In this document: positions 51,833 to 62,775 of the stretch, piece after piece
Position numbering within the stretch: position 1 is the first letter of the stretch
How the letters are laid out: the number at the start of each line of letters is the position of its first letter
Assembly: GCA_947624045.1 (NCBI GenBank)
Contig: CANQIL010000001.1
Coordinates: forward strand, 92,978-156,977
Length of the DNA stretch: 64,000 bases
Reading direction: 5' to 3'
DNA from: an uncultured Bacilli bacterium
GTDB lineage: Bacteria > Bacillota_I > Bacilli_A > RF39 > UBA660
Translations under genes and position numbers: made by a program
Notes under the pieces: model-generated
Told to the model about the DNA's origin: nothing
Databases searched by the model: none
What the model saw: only the letters and a program-made list of their open reading frames with translations

Positions 51833-53074
51833 TTATTTTTTCTTATTAAACTTTTCAAATAAGTTGTAACTAAATTTATTTAAAACAATATCAAACTCGC
51901 CAATATATTCAGTAATAGTAGAATTAAAACCTAACTTACTTTCATTTAGACCACGATATTCATTATCTTTTTCAAACTCTCCAACGACACCATTTAAGTT
52001 TAAATACTTAAAGCCTTTATCACTATAATCGTTAATCATACGCCATTTAATCAAATAATTAGCATTTAAGTAACCATATTCTTCATTGATACCCTCAGTA
52101 ATAATGTAAGCAGCATTATCATAAGTAATAACCATAGCGCCCGCTATAATGATACCGTCGGGATTATTTTTTAATAACTCAGTTGAAGTTACTAAGCTAT
52201 TTTTGTAAGAAGTCATTAATTTGTCAGACTCCATTTTTTTATTTAAAAAGTTATCTCTTTCTTTTTCATCTAGAGTAACATCTTGAACTTTAGAAGCTAA
52301 GATATCATTGTCTTCCATTTCTTTTTCATAAGTACGACGACTATTGATAACAAAAGCCTCAGTATTTATTTTAGCATAATATATTTCTACATTACCGGCA
52401 AAGTCATTAATAATAGATTTAAAATATGAAAGAGGCTTTTTTTCTTTTTTACCAACAAATTCATATAATTTATCGACATTATAACTGTCATCTTTAAAAA
52501 CTTCTACACCGCTATTAGTAGCTTTTCTAATTTTATTTCTAGTACGTTTATCAAACTTAGAAAATATTTCTCTTACATCTCTATTTAATACTATTAAAGC
52601 TTCCCAACGAGGTTTTTCGGTTTCAAAGAAAAGAGTTTTGCCTTTGTAAGAAAAGCCAGCTTTTTTTAAATTATCAATAATAGCGTTACCTTTATTATTA
52701 AAATTCATAATAGTACCAGTGTTATCTCTTACTGTTAAAGGGATATAAGGGTCTATTCTTAAAAGCATAAAGCCTTGTTTACCTAAGACTTCTTTTAATT
52801 TTTCCGCCATTTCATTTAAAGATTCGGCATTTTCATAATTATAAAGAATGCCTCTAGGAGCATAGGCCATTTTTTTATTCATAAAAGCGGTTTTATAAAG
52901 AAGTAGTGAAGCTCCAATTAACTTGTTTTGGTCATTAATAATTCCTAAATAGTGGGTGTTGTAACCAAACTTAGCCATTAAATTACCATAAGAGGAACTT
53001 TGAAAATAACTTCTATAACGATGAGCACTAGCATAATTATCAAATTGATCAGGACTTAATGTTACCATCTTCAT
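51833..53074 (-). CDS. FemAB/MurM-type peptidoglycan interpeptide-bridge aminoacyltransferase
   Basis: YGNLMAKFGYNTHYLGI, MAYAPRGIL, MLLRIDPYI, RNKIRKATNSGVEV, YLNLNGVVG; only convincing minus-strand CDS. Confidence 0.9.
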   Translation of the reverse strand: MKMVTLSPDQFDNYASAHRYRSYFQSSSYGNLMAKFGYNTHYLGIINDQNKLIGASLLLYKTAFMNKKMAYAPRGILYNYENAESLNEMAEKLKEVLGKQGFMLLRIDPYIPLTVRDNTGTIMNFNNKGNAIIDNLKKAGFSYKGKTLFFETEKPRWEALIVLNRDVREIFSKFDKRTRNKIRKATNSGVEVFKDDSYNVDKLYEFVGKKEKKPLSYFKSIINDFAGNVEIYYAKINTEAFVINSRRTYEKEMEDNDILASKVQDVTLDEKERDNFLNKKMESDKLMTSYKNSLVTSTELLKNNPDGIIIAGAMVITYDNAAYIITEGINEEYGYLNANYLIKWRMINDYSDKGFKYLNLNGVVGEFEKDNEYRGLNESKLGFNSTITEYIGEFDIVLNKFSYNLFEKFNKKK

Positions 53075-53203
53075 AAAATGACCCGCTTTCTTTATATTTA
53101 CTAAGTCAATTATAGCATACTAAGTAAAATACTTTCAATAAAAGAAAAGAAAATAATAGTTAAATTCTTAAAATTATAGTATACTTTAATTGGAGGATAT
53201 GTT

Positions 53204-54568
53204 ATGTTTGAAAACAAAAAGATTTTAATATTAGGACTTGCTAGAAGTGGTTATCAAGCAGCAGTTTTACTTTCTAAAAGAGGAAATACCGTTGTTTTAA
53301 ACGATAGTAAAAAGAAAGAAGAATTAGAAGCAGAAAAAATTGAAGAGTTAGAAAAGCTAGGGGTAGAACTAATATTAGGAGAGCATCCAGATGATTTGTT
53401 AGATGAAAGTTTTGATTATTTAGTAAAAAACCCAGGAGTACCAATAGACCATAAATACGTAAAAAGAGCACATGAATTAGATATAGAAGTTTTAAATGAA
53501 GTGGAAGTTGCTTATCGATTACTACCTAAAGGAGTAAAAATAATTGGAATTACAGGTACAAATGGTAAGACAACAACAACGACTTTGACTTATGAAATAA
53601 TGAAAGAAGCTTATGGAGAAAGAGTCTTTTTAGTAGGAAATATAGGCTTTCCATTATGTAGCATTTTAGATAAAGTTAAAGAAGATAGTATTTTAGTGAT
53701 GGAAGTATCTTGTCAACAACTAGAAAACTTAAAAGAATTTAATCCTTGTGTAGGAGTTATGACTAATCTAAGTGAAGCACATATTGACTTCTTTAAAAAT
53801 TATGAAAACTATAAAAAAGTAAAAGCAAAACTATTTAAGAATCAAACTAGTAAAGATGTAGCGATACTTAACTTAGAAAATGAAGATGTATTAGATGTTT
53901 GTAAAGATATAAAGTCAACAGTTAAGTACTTTTCAAGTAGTAAGGAAATAAATGGTTGTTATGTTGATAAAGAGGCAATTTATTACTATGGGGAAAAGGT
54001 TATAGATATAAGTGATATTTTAATAGTAGGTAAACATAATTTAGAAAATTGTATGGCTAGTATTATGGCTGTTAAAGAGTTTGATGTAACTAATGAAATT
54101 ATTAGAAAAGTTATTAGTAATTTTAAGGGGGTTGAACATAGGCTGGAGTATGTTGGTGAAGTTTTGGGGGTAAAATATTATAATGATACCGAAGCTACTA
54201 ATATTAAGTGTACACAAATAGCTCTTAGTTCATTTAAAAAACCTATAATTTTAATTTTAGGGGGCTTAGAAAGAGGACAAGATTTTAATGAACTTACTTC
54301 ATTTATGAAAAATGTAAAAGCAATTGTCGCGATAGGACAGTGTCGAGGTAGGGTCTTAGAATATGGAAGCACACTTGGAATACCGACTTATAGTTATGAG
54401 TTTTTAAAAGATGGTTTTGGAAAGTGTGTTGAGTTAGCCCGCCCGGAAGATGTTGTTTTATTAAGTCCAGCTTCGGCTTCATGGGACCAATATAAGGAAT
54501 GTGAGGTTCGAGGTAGTGAATTTAAGGGCTATGTTAAAGAATTAATGGAAAAAGAGGAGGAAAAATAA
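53204..54568 (+). CDS. murD: UDP-N-acetylmuramoyl-L-alanine--D-glutamate ligase
   Basis: [36 protein letters not shown]. Confidence 0.97.
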   Translation: MFENKKILILGLARSGYQAAVLLSKRGNTVVLNDSKKKEELEAEKIEELEKLGVELILGEHPDDLLDESFDYLVKNPGVPIDHKYVKRAHELDIEVLNEVEVAYRLLPKGVKIIGITGTNGKTTTTTLTYEIMKEAYGERVFLVGNIGFPLCSILDKVKEDSILVMEVSCQQLENLKEFNPCVGVMTNLSEAHIDFFKNYENYKKVKAKLFKNQTSKDVAILNLENEDVLDVCKDIKSTVKYFSSSKEINGCYVDKEAIYYYGEKVIDISDILIVGKHNLENCMASIMAVKEFDVTNEIIRKVISNFKGVEHRLEYVGEVLGVKYYNDTEATNIKCTQIALSSFKKPIILILGGLERGQDFNELTSFMKNVKAIVAIGQCRGRVLEYGSTLGIPTYSYEFLKDGFGKCVELARPEDVVLLSPASASWDQYKECEVRGSEFKGYVKELMEKEEEK

Positions 54569-55791
54569 TGAAAATAGCAAATGTAATAGGAAGAGAAGTT
54601 TTAGACTCAAGAGGAAATCCAACAGTAGAGGTTGATGTAATATTAGAAAATGGTGTTAGAGGTAGAGCAATTGTACCTAGTGGAGCTTCTACGGGGGAAA
54701 GAGAAGCTTTGGAAATGCGTGATGGTGAAGAGCGCTATAATGGAAAAGGTGTCTTGAAAGCTGTTAATAATGTTAATACGGTTTTAAGAGAAGCAGTTGT
54801 TGGAATGGATGTTCATTTACAAGAGGAAATTGATAGAAAAATGATAGAGCTTGATGGTACGGAAACTAAGTCTAGGTTAGGAGCTAATGCCATATTAGGT
54901 GTTAGTATGGCTGCTTTAAAAGCAAGTGCTTTAAATGAGGGACTTGAACTTTATCAGTATGTTGGTGATGGTAAGAGGTTGCCTGTTGCAATGATGAATA
55001 TAATTAATGGAGGAGCTCATGCGGATAATAATTTGGATTTTCAAGAATATATGATAGTTCCTCAAAGAGATACAATGCATGAAAGAGTAAGAGTAGGAGC
55101 AGAAGTTTTTCATAGTTTGAAAAAAGTTTTAAATGAAAAGGGCTACTTTACAGGAGTTGGTGATGAAGGTGGTTTTGCACCTAATTTGAATTCTAATAAA
55201 GAGGGCTTTGAATTAATTATGGAAGCTATTAAAAAAGCTGGTTATGAGCCAGGAGTAGATGTAAAAATTGCGATAGATGTAGCAGCTTCAGAATTTTATA
55301 AAGATGGAGTTTATCATGTGGACGGAAAAGAGCTTACAACAGATGAGTTAATTAATTTTTATCAAGAATTAGTTAATACTTATCCGATAATTTCTATAGA
55401 AGACCCTGTTGATGAAAATGATTGGGAGGGCTTTAGTAAAATAACAGAGCTTTTAGGTGATAAAATACAACTAGTAGGCGATGATATGTTTGTTACTAAT
55501 AAGAAATGCTTACAAATGGGAATTGATAAAAAGGCCGGTAATGCAATTTTATTAAAAGTAAATCAAATTGGAACAATTACAGAAACACTTGAAACTATTG
55601 AGCTTGCTAAGAGTCATGGGTATAAAACAATTATTTCTCATAGAAGTGGTGAAACAGAAGATACAACAATTGCCGACTTAGCTGTGGGGCTTGACTTGGG
55701 TCAGATAAAGACGGGGTCTATGTCTAGAACAGATAGAATTTGTAAGTATAATCAATTAATGAGAATAGAAGAAGAAATATTAAAGGGATAG
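54568..55791 (+). CDS. eno: enolase
   Basis: [36 protein letters not shown]. Confidence 0.99.
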   Translation: MKIANVIGREVLDSRGNPTVEVDVILENGVRGRAIVPSGASTGEREALEMRDGEERYNGKGVLKAVNNVNTVLREAVVGMDVHLQEEIDRKMIELDGTETKSRLGANAILGVSMAALKASALNEGLELYQYVGDGKRLPVAMMNIINGGAHADNNLDFQEYMIVPQRDTMHERVRVGAEVFHSLKKVLNEKGYFTGVGDEGGFAPNLNSNKEGFELIMEAIKKAGYEPGVDVKIAIDVAASEFYKDGVYHVDGKELTTDELINFYQELVNTYPIISIEDPVDENDWEGFSKITELLGDKIQLVGDDMFVTNKKCLQMGIDKKAGNAILLKVNQIGTITETLETIELAKSHGYKTIISHRSGETEDTTIADLAVGLDLGQIKTGSMSRTDRICKYNQLMRIEEEILKG

Positions 55792-55867
55792 GCTAATATT
55801 AACTTGAAAAAAGTTGCGTTAACTTAGAAAATATGATAATATATTGGTGTTATTTGGAGGGATTTGT

Positions 55868-56083
55868 TTGGAAACAGCATTGTTAATTATATCAATATTA
55901 TTAATAATTATTGTATTATTACAAAGTTCTAAATCAGAAGGTGGAGCCCAAATTATTGGAGGGGGCGGAGCTGAATTGTTTGCTAAACGTAAAGAAAGAG
56001 GCTCAGAACTTGTTATTAGTAGAATTACATTACTTTTAGGACTTGCCTTTTTTGGAATTTGTTTGGTAGCAATGTTTTTATAG
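55868..56083 (+). CDS. secG: preprotein translocase subunit SecG
   Basis: IIVLLQSSKSEGGAQIIGGGGAELFAKRKERGSE; TTG start after ggaggg. Confidence 0.9.
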   Translation: METALLIISILLIIIVLLQSSKSEGGAQIIGGGGAELFAKRKERGSELVISRITLLLGLAFFGICLVAMFL

Positions 56084-56180
56084 GACTTAGGTCCTTTTTC
56101 TTTTTATGGAAATTGCATAGTGCAATGGAAAAAAGGGGCTAGTTATTAGGTTTAAAATAACGTATAATAGAGGATAGAAG

Positions 56181-58295
56181 GTGATACTAGTGAAAGATGA
56201 TATTATAAATGTATTAAAAAATAGTGATAGAGCTTTAGATGTTTATGAATTACAAGATAAGTTAGGGATAAAAGATGTAAAGAAAACGATAGAGCTGGTT
56301 AATACATTAAAAGAATTAGAAGAAGAGGTTGTAATATATCACTCTAATAAGGATAAATATTTGTTATTGGAAAATAGCCATTTGCGAAAAGGACTTATGC
56401 GAGCTAATAAAAAGGGCTTTGGTTTTGTGGAAATTGAAAATATGGAAGATGATGTTTATATTTCTCAAGATAATATGAACGGTGCTATCCATGATGATAT
56501 TGTTTTAATAGAGATAACTAGTAAAATGAATTTAGATAGATTAGAGGGTAGAGTTTTAAAAATTATAAAAAGACAGGTACATAGATATATAGGTGAAGTG
56601 TCTTTTGATAAAAAGGGAATTGGACATATTAAATTAGATGATGCGAAAGTAAAATTAGAAATAGTTATTCCTAAAGATAAGACTTTGAATGCGGTAGATG
56701 GCCATAAAGTTGTGGTGGAGTTAGGTAAGAGAATAAATAATTTAAAATATGAAGGGCAGATTGTAGAGATAATTGGTCATAAGAACGACCCAGGTGTAGA
56801 TATTTTATCAATAGTTTATAAATATAACATTAATGTTGATTTTCCAGAAGATGTAAAAGAAGAAGTTAAAGAAATACCTATGAAGGTTGGAAGCGAAGAT
56901 TTAGTTGGTAGAAGAGATTTGCGCGGAGAAGAGATTTTTACAATTGATGGTGATGATACTAAAGATATAGATGATGCGATTTCAATAAAGAAGTTACCTA
57001 ATGGACATTATGAGTTGGGGGTACATATTGCTGATGTAAGCTATTATGTAAAAGAGGGTAGTCCTTTAGATAACGAGGCAATGGAAAGAGGAACAAGTGT
57101 TTATTTAGTAGATAGAGTTATTCCGATGTTGCCTCATGAACTTTCAAATGGAATTTGTTCTTTGAATCCAAATGTTGATAGACTGGCTATTTCTTGTGTT
57201 ATGGAGTTTGATGGAGCTGGTAAGCAATTAAATTATGAAATTTTTCCTAGTGTTATAAGGTCGAGAATACAAATGACTTATAAAAAAGTTAATAGTATTT
57301 TGGTAGATAAAGTTACTCCTTTGGGGTATGAGCCTTTTGTTAAGAGTTTAAATTTAATGGAAGAGTTGGCGCAAATTTTAAGAAAAGCCAAGGTAAAAAG
57401 GGGTTATATAGACTTTGAAGTTGATGAAGCGAAGATATTGGTAGATGAAAATGGTGTGCCGACTGAGGTAGTCTTAAGAGAGAGAAGTTTGGGTGAAAAT
57501 TTAATTGAAGACTTTATGATTGCGGCTAATGAGTGTGTCGCAACACATATTTATTTTATGAATTTGCCTTTTATTTATCGTGTTCATGAAGTACCTAAAG
57601 AAGAAAAAATACGGAGCTTTTTAGGGTTTATTGGTAGTTTGGGTTATCAAATTCCAGGTGATATTAAAGATACTAAGCCGACTACAATGCAGAGATTACT
57701 TAAATTTTTGAGGGATAAAAAAGAATTTAAAATTTTATCTAGTTTGTTATTAAGAAGTATGCAAAAGGCAGTTTATAAGCCGGAAAATTTGGGGCATTAT
57801 GGTCTAGCTAGTAATTGTTATACGCATTTTACTTCACCAATTAGAAGATATCCGGATACGACTGTTCATAGATTATTACATACATATTTGTTTGACGGTA
57901 AAATGGATATGGGTACTATACATAAGTGGGAAGAAAAGCTTGTTTATATTGCGGAGCATTCCTCAGCTAGAGAAAGAGCATCAGTTGATTGTGAAAGAGA
58001 AGTTGATGATATGAAGATGGCTGAATATATGGAGAAGCATATTGGAGAAGAATTTGAGGGTATGATTTCTTCAGTAACAAGCTTTGGTATGTTTGTGGAA
58101 CTTGATAATTTAATTGAGGGGTTGGTGCCTTTAAGAGATATGAATGACTTTTTCCATTTTGATGAGGAGCATATGACATTGACGGGTGAGAGAAGTCATG
58201 TAAAATATGCTATTGGAGAAAGAGTGCTGGTTAAGGTTGTAAGGGCTTCGAAAGAAGAAAAGATAATTGATTTTGAAGTGGTAAAGAAGGTTTAA
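56181..58295 (+). CDS. rnr: ribonuclease R
   Basis: TIDGDDTKDIDDAI, YLVDRVIPMLPHELSNGICSLNP, TSPIRRYPD, S1 domain. Confidence 0.98.
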   Translation: MILVKDDIINVLKNSDRALDVYELQDKLGIKDVKKTIELVNTLKELEEEVVIYHSNKDKYLLLENSHLRKGLMRANKKGFGFVEIENMEDDVYISQDNMNGAIHDDIVLIEITSKMNLDRLEGRVLKIIKRQVHRYIGEVSFDKKGIGHIKLDDAKVKLEIVIPKDKTLNAVDGHKVVVELGKRINNLKYEGQIVEIIGHKNDPGVDILSIVYKYNINVDFPEDVKEEVKEIPMKVGSEDLVGRRDLRGEEIFTIDGDDTKDIDDAISIKKLPNGHYELGVHIADVSYYVKEGSPLDNEAMERGTSVYLVDRVIPMLPHELSNGICSLNPNVDRLAISCVMEFDGAGKQLNYEIFPSVIRSRIQMTYKKVNSILVDKVTPLGYEPFVKSLNLMEELAQILRKAKVKRGYIDFEVDEAKILVDENGVPTEVVLRERSLGENLIEDFMIAANECVATHIYFMNLPFIYRVHEVPKEEKIRSFLGFIGSLGYQIPGDIKDTKPTTMQRLLKFLRDKKEFKILSSLLLRSMQKAVYKPENLGHYGLASNCYTHFTSPIRRYPDTTVHRLLHTYLFDGKMDMGTIHKWEEKLVYIAEHSSARERASVDCEREVDDMKMAEYMEKHIGEEFEGMISSVTSFGMFVELDNLIEGLVPLRDMNDFFHFDEEHMTLTGERSHVKYAIGERVLVKVVRASKEEKIIDFEVVKKV

Positions 58296-58297
58296 GT

Positions 58298-59527
58298 ATG
58301 AGTGATGATAGTATTAAGAGAGTAAAAAGGAAAAGATTAAGAAAAGGTATTAAAATATTTTTAATTATTTTGGTGGTTGCTGCTATCGGAGGGGCGGGGG
58401 CTTATTTTTACTTTAATAATACTATCAAAAAAGATGCGGTTGTTGAAAATAAGAGGGAGCCTGTTCGGAAAACTGAGCCTAAAGTGGAAGAAGAAAAGAA
58501 ACCACAGGAATATACTGCAGGACTTTTTATGGTAGGAGATGCCTTGATACATAGTTCTCTTTATGAAGATGCTAAGCAAGCTGATGGGACTTATAATTTT
58601 ATGCCGATGCTTGAATATATTAAGCCTATTTCGTCTAGGTATGATTTAGCTTATTATAATCAAGAAACTATCTTAGGTGGGGAAGAACTTGGATATTCGA
58701 ATTATCCGCGTTTTAATTCACCTCAAGCTGTAGGAGATGCTTTTTTAGATGCTGGATTTAATATGGTGTCACTTGCTACTAATCATACAATGGATAAAGG
58801 TGAACAGGGAGTTATCAATTCAGTTAATTATTGGAAGACTAAGAATAATATTGCTTATAGTGGGCAATGGTTATCTCAAGAGGAAAGAGATACGCCGGTT
58901 ATTTATATAAAGAATAATATTACGTATGCTTTTTTGTCTTATACGACGTGGACAAATGGTTTGGAAACGCCTGTTGGTAAGGAGTATTTGAATAATGTCT
59001 ATTCTAATGAGAAAGCTGCAAATGATATAGCTAAAGTTAGGGATAAGGTTGATTTTGTTATAGTGGCAATGCATTGGGGCGATGAGTATTCTTTAGGAGT
59101 TTCTAATACGCAGACGGAGATTGCTAATTATTTGAGCAGTTTAGGGGTTGACTTAATAATAGGCGCTCATCCGCATGTTGTTGAGGCGGTGGAATATATT
59201 AATAATGGTAGGACTTTTGTTATTTATTCGTTGGGTAATTTTATTTCAGACCAGCAGGGAAATGAGAGGCTTACGGGTTTGATGATGGAGGTTACTTTAA
59301 AAAAATATGTTGATGTAGATGGCGTGGTTACTAATACTGTTATTAATCCAAAGGCGGAGCTTATTTATACGAAGAGTAGTTATAGTAGGAAGAGGGATTT
59401 TAAGGTTTATCCATATCCGATGTTAAATGCTTCACTGCTTCCTAATTATGAATATTTGTATGGATATTATAAGCAGATTGTTAGTGAGCGTTATAATGAA
59501 TTAGTTTGGGGTGTTACTTATGAATAG
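58298..59527 (+). CDS. CapA family (poly-gamma-glutamate biosynthesis-like) metallophosphatase, N-terminal TM
   Basis: GLFMVGDALIHSSLY, YNQETILGG, MVSLATNHTMDKGEQGV, DFVIVAMHWGDEY, IIGAHPHVVEAVE. Confidence 0.93.
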   Translation: MSDDSIKRVKRKRLRKGIKIFLIILVVAAIGGAGAYFYFNNTIKKDAVVENKREPVRKTEPKVEEEKKPQEYTAGLFMVGDALIHSSLYEDAKQADGTYNFMPMLEYIKPISSRYDLAYYNQETILGGEELGYSNYPRFNSPQAVGDAFLDAGFNMVSLATNHTMDKGEQGVINSVNYWKTKNNIAYSGQWLSQEERDTPVIYIKNNITYAFLSYTTWTNGLETPVGKEYLNNVYSNEKAANDIAKVRDKVDFVIVAMHWGDEYSLGVSNTQTEIANYLSSLGVDLIIGAHPHVVEAVEYINNGRTFVIYSLGNFISDQQGNERLTGLMMEVTLKKYVDVDGVVTNTVINPKAELIYTKSSYSRKRDFKVYPYPMLNASLLPNYEYLYGYYKQIVSERYNELVWGVTYE

Positions 59528-59532
59528 AGAAG

Positions 59533-59979
59533 GTGATAGAGGTGGAAATTGTTAATAGAAAAGCTAGGCATGATTATTTTGTCTTGGAAGAAATAGAAGC
59601 TGGTATTGCTTTGACCGGTACGGAAATAAAGGCAGTAAGAAAAGGAAGCTGTAATTTTAGAGATTGCTATGGTGTGATTAAAAATGATGAGATCTTTTTA
59701 TTGAATATGTTTATTGGAGAATATAAAGAGGGTAATATTTTTAATCATGAAGAAACAAGAAGTAGAAAGTTGCTGCTTCATAAAAAGGAGATAAAGAAAA
59801 TAAAGGAGTCTTTGGAGGTAAAGGGGCTTACGATTGTGCCTTTGAAAGGATATTTTAAGGGTAAGAATTTTAAGATATTGATTGGTATTTGTCGTGGTAA
59901 GAAAAATTATGATAAAAGAGATACGCTAAAAGAAAGAGATTTGAAAAAAGAGGTAGCTAAAAATTTGAAGAATTATTAG
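59533..59979 (+). CDS. smpB: SsrA-binding protein
   Basis: VNRKARHDYFVLEEIEAGIALTGTEIKAVRKGSCNFRDCY; adjacent ssrA. Confidence 0.98.
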   Translation: MIEVEIVNRKARHDYFVLEEIEAGIALTGTEIKAVRKGSCNFRDCYGVIKNDEIFLLNMFIGEYKEGNIFNHEETRSRKLLLHKKEIKKIKESLEVKGLTIVPLKGYFKGKNFKILIGICRGKKNYDKRDTLKERDLKKEVAKNLKNY

Positions 59980-60068
59980 TTACTTTTTTTACTTTTTACT
60001 TTTTGGTAAAATTTGTATCAAATAAGGTGTTTTCAAAACTTCTTTTATGTGGTATAATCTAGGTGTAC

Positions 60069-60447
60069 GGGGATGTAATGGTTTCGACGGGAATGTTAGA
60101 GCAAGGATGGCAAGTCGAATGTTCACGTTACGAACACAAAAAATAAACGCAAACAAAATTAAAAATGCAGTTGCTAACATGTTTGGTGGAAACCAAGCTG
60201 TAGCATTTGCCTAATCAATAATATAGGCCTGCGCTTTTCATTATTTTTATCTAGGGAATTTTGAAGAGCTCATTTTACTAGATTATGTCTATCTTTTGTC
60301 TAGAAGGTAGAAAGAAATTTTAGACTAGTATATTCTTTTTGTCGTTAACTACTTGAAGAGTATATGAGAATATTTAGTTAACTAAACTTGTAGAGGTTTT
60401 TGTAGCGGCATTTTCGGACAGGAGTTCGATTCTCCTCATCTCCACCA
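60069..60447 (+). ncRNA. ssrA: transfer-messenger RNA (tmRNA), one-piece
   Basis: ggggatgtaatggtttcgacggg 5' end; ...ttcgattctcctcatctccacca 3' end; acceptor stem pairs; tag ORF 60149..60214 ANKIKNAVANMFGGNQAVAFA*. Confidence 0.97.
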
Positions 60448-60487
60448 CTTTAGAAATCTATTCGAACTATTCGAACTTTTGATATAG

Positions 60488-60516
60488 GAATCAATCGAAA
60501 GATTGGTTTTTTCTTT
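60488..60516 (+). terminator. rho-independent terminator after ssrA
   Basis: aatcaatc-gaaa-gattggtt then T-run. Confidence 0.75.
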
Positions 60517-60552
60517 TGTTAGAAAAAATCATAGTCGGAAAGGTTGGTGTCT

Positions 60553-60702
60553 ATGGTAAATGTAATCAAAAAAGAAATTGATATGGAAGAATCTTTAAAG
60601 AAAAGAATTGAGATTATTTGCGATTTTTGTAATACTACTCCAACATTTATCAATGGTAGTATTCGTAAAATTGATAAGACAAATCTAGCGTATACCAAAT
60701 GA
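60553..60702 (+). CDS. 49-aa hypothetical protein on mobile element
   Basis: MVNVIKKEIDMEESLKKRIEIICDFCNTTPTFINGSIRKIDKTNLAYTK*. Confidence 0.4.
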   Translation: MVNVIKKEIDMEESLKKRIEIICDFCNTTPTFINGSIRKIDKTNLAYTK

Positions 60703-60836
60703 CACACAATAAAAAAATATATGATTTACTTTATTTTAAAGGAATTATTGATGATTATAATATTGAATTAAAATCAATAAATAATGAATATGTAGAAATG
60801 GAAAACTTAAAAATAATAGTATCAGTAATAAAATAA
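60699..60836 (+). CDS. 45-aa hypothetical protein overlapping the preceding ORF
   Basis: ATGA overlap; MTHNKKIYDLLYFKGIIDDYNIELKSINNEYVEMENLKIIVSVIK*. Confidence 0.35.
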   Translation: MTHNKKIYDLLYFKGIIDDYNIELKSINNEYVEMENLKIIVSVIK

Positions 60837-60927
60837 TTAAAATCAGTTGTGTTCTTAAAATTATTGATATAAATATTTAAAAATTTTATTAGGAATTTAA
60901 AATTATTAGTATTTGAGAAAGTTGCAG

Positions 60928-60956
60928 AGATATGTATAAAAGCATATCTTTTTTTG
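60928..60956 (+). terminator. rho-independent terminator upstream of mob gene
   Basis: agatatg-N8-catatct then T-run. Confidence 0.75.
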
Positions 60957-60990
60957 CTTTTTGTAAATTTAAAGATGGGAGGTTTGATAT

Positions 60991-62277
60991 ATGAATTTAA
61001 ACTATGCAATATTTAGAAGTGAGCCAATTATGACTATAAATGATTTAGCACAAATTGGATCACACAATAAAAGAGAAAAAAAGGCTTATAATTCTAATCC
61101 AGATATAGATATAGAAAGAAGTAAAGATAATATAGAACTAGTCCCCTTATCAGATAAATATGTTAAGGGGTTTTATAATATAGTAAAAGATTATAGAAAA
61201 GAACACGAAGAAAGAATGAAAACTGAAAGAGAAGATAGAAAAAAGACATTTAAACAAATGTTAGATAAATCAAATAATGTTGTTGCTGATGAATTATTAT
61301 TTACTGCTACAAATGAATTTTTTAAAAATATGACAAGGGATGATATTAAAGAATGGGCTGACACTTGTATGGAATTTGTTTATAATGATTTAGGTTACAA
61401 AAAAGAACAAGTATTACACGCAACTGTTCATTTAGATGAAAAAACGCCACATATTCACTGTGTTGTTGTTCCACTTATTAAAAAGTATGATAAACGAACA
61501 AATACAGAAAGGTGTACTATTTCTAAAAAACAATACATCAAAGATAAAATACATTTATCAGAATTACAAGATAAGTATCATGCTCGATTAGTTAGTAAGG
61601 GTTATGATTTAGAAAGAGGTATTAAAGGTAGTGATAGAAAACATGTAAAAATTAAAGAATTTAAGAAAACAGCTAGGTATTTTGAAGATAAAATTACTAC
61701 TATCAATAAAGATTTAGATAATGCTGTAAATGATTTTGAAGAAAAAATGAAAACTACCAAAAATACTTTAATTGATAAAGATTATTTAAAGGTGAGAAAA
61801 GTTACTTTTGACAGTATGTACAAAGTAATATATGAAACCAAAAAAGTTATGGAAATTCAACCTAAAATGGAACAACTTTTTAATGAAGTAGAAACATTCA
61901 CTAAAAGTCATCAAACATTAGAAAGAGAAAATGCTAACCTACAACGTGAAGTAAAGGCACTTACAACTAGAAATCAAAACTTAATCAAAGAAAATAATAA
62001 TCTAAAAAATTATATAAAGGCTATTTTTGAGGCGATTAAGCACTTTTTTAGAGAATTATTACAGATTGGTAATTATAGGGCAAAAGAACGTACTACAAGC
62101 GAAATTAAGGACTATTATGATAATAAAGATTTTGATTCTAATGATGTATATGATATTTCTAAAGAAACAACAAAAGAAGATGAGTTATTTGATTATGCAA
62201 AAGTACCTAGTTATTTAAAGACTACCAAAAAATCATATAAAGAAACAGATAAAGATGATTTTGAGATAAGTTTATAA
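60991..62277 (+). CDS. MobV/Mob_Pre family relaxase
   Basis: NYAIFRSEPIMTINDLAQIGSHNKREKKAYNSNPDIDIERSKDN; VLHATVHLDEKTPHIHCVVVPL (HxDExxPHxH); C-terminal coiled coil. Confidence 0.93.
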   Translation: MNLNYAIFRSEPIMTINDLAQIGSHNKREKKAYNSNPDIDIERSKDNIELVPLSDKYVKGFYNIVKDYRKEHEERMKTEREDRKKTFKQMLDKSNNVVADELLFTATNEFFKNMTRDDIKEWADTCMEFVYNDLGYKKEQVLHATVHLDEKTPHIHCVVVPLIKKYDKRTNTERCTISKKQYIKDKIHLSELQDKYHARLVSKGYDLERGIKGSDRKHVKIKEFKKTARYFEDKITTINKDLDNAVNDFEEKMKTTKNTLIDKDYLKVRKVTFDSMYKVIYETKKVMEIQPKMEQLFNEVETFTKSHQTLERENANLQREVKALTTRNQNLIKENNNLKNYIKAIFEAIKHFFRELLQIGNYRAKERTTSEIKDYYDNKDFDSNDVYDISKETTKEDELFDYAKVPSYLKTTKKSYKETDKDDFEISL

Positions 62278-62343
62278 AACACATATTAAAATATGTAAAA
62301 ATTTGTTATAATGTAATTGATATTTGCAGATTGGAGAGAAAAA

Positions 62344-62754
62344 ATGAAGAAAGTAGTTATTTCAGGTAGTAGCAAACTACAAAATAAAGTTAATTATTGG
62401 TTAGAACATTTTAAAAATAAAGATTATGTGATTTTAGATTATCCTAAATTGATTCATCAAGATAATTATGTAGTAGAATTGCCAACAGTTTATAGAGATT
62501 TCTATACTGCTTTGGAAAATACAGATGTTTTCTTCTTAATGAATGAAGAAAAGAATGGTATTAAAGGCTATATTGGTGCAAGTGCAATAGCAGAACTAAC
62601 TTATGTTGTTATTTTAAATTTAATTCATCATAAAAATATTGAAATATTTATTTTGAATATGCCTAGCGAAGAAGTATCATCTTATGATGAAGTTAAATTT
62701 TGGTTAGATATGGGTTGGATAAAACTATATCAAGAAGAAGTAAATGATTATTAA
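62344..62754 (+). CDS. nucleoside 2-deoxyribosyltransferase-like protein
   Basis: KKVVISGSSKLQNKVNYWLEHF...FYTALENTDVFFLMNEEKNGIKGYIGASAIAELTYVV; start at ATG 62344. Confidence 0.55.
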   Translation: MKKVVISGSSKLQNKVNYWLEHFKNKDYVILDYPKLIHQDNYVVELPTVYRDFYTALENTDVFFLMNEEKNGIKGYIGASAIAELTYVVILNLIHHKNIEIFILNMPSEEVSSYDEVKFWLDMGWIKLYQEEVNDY

Positions 62755-62775
62755 GTTATAATTGGGAGGTAAAAT

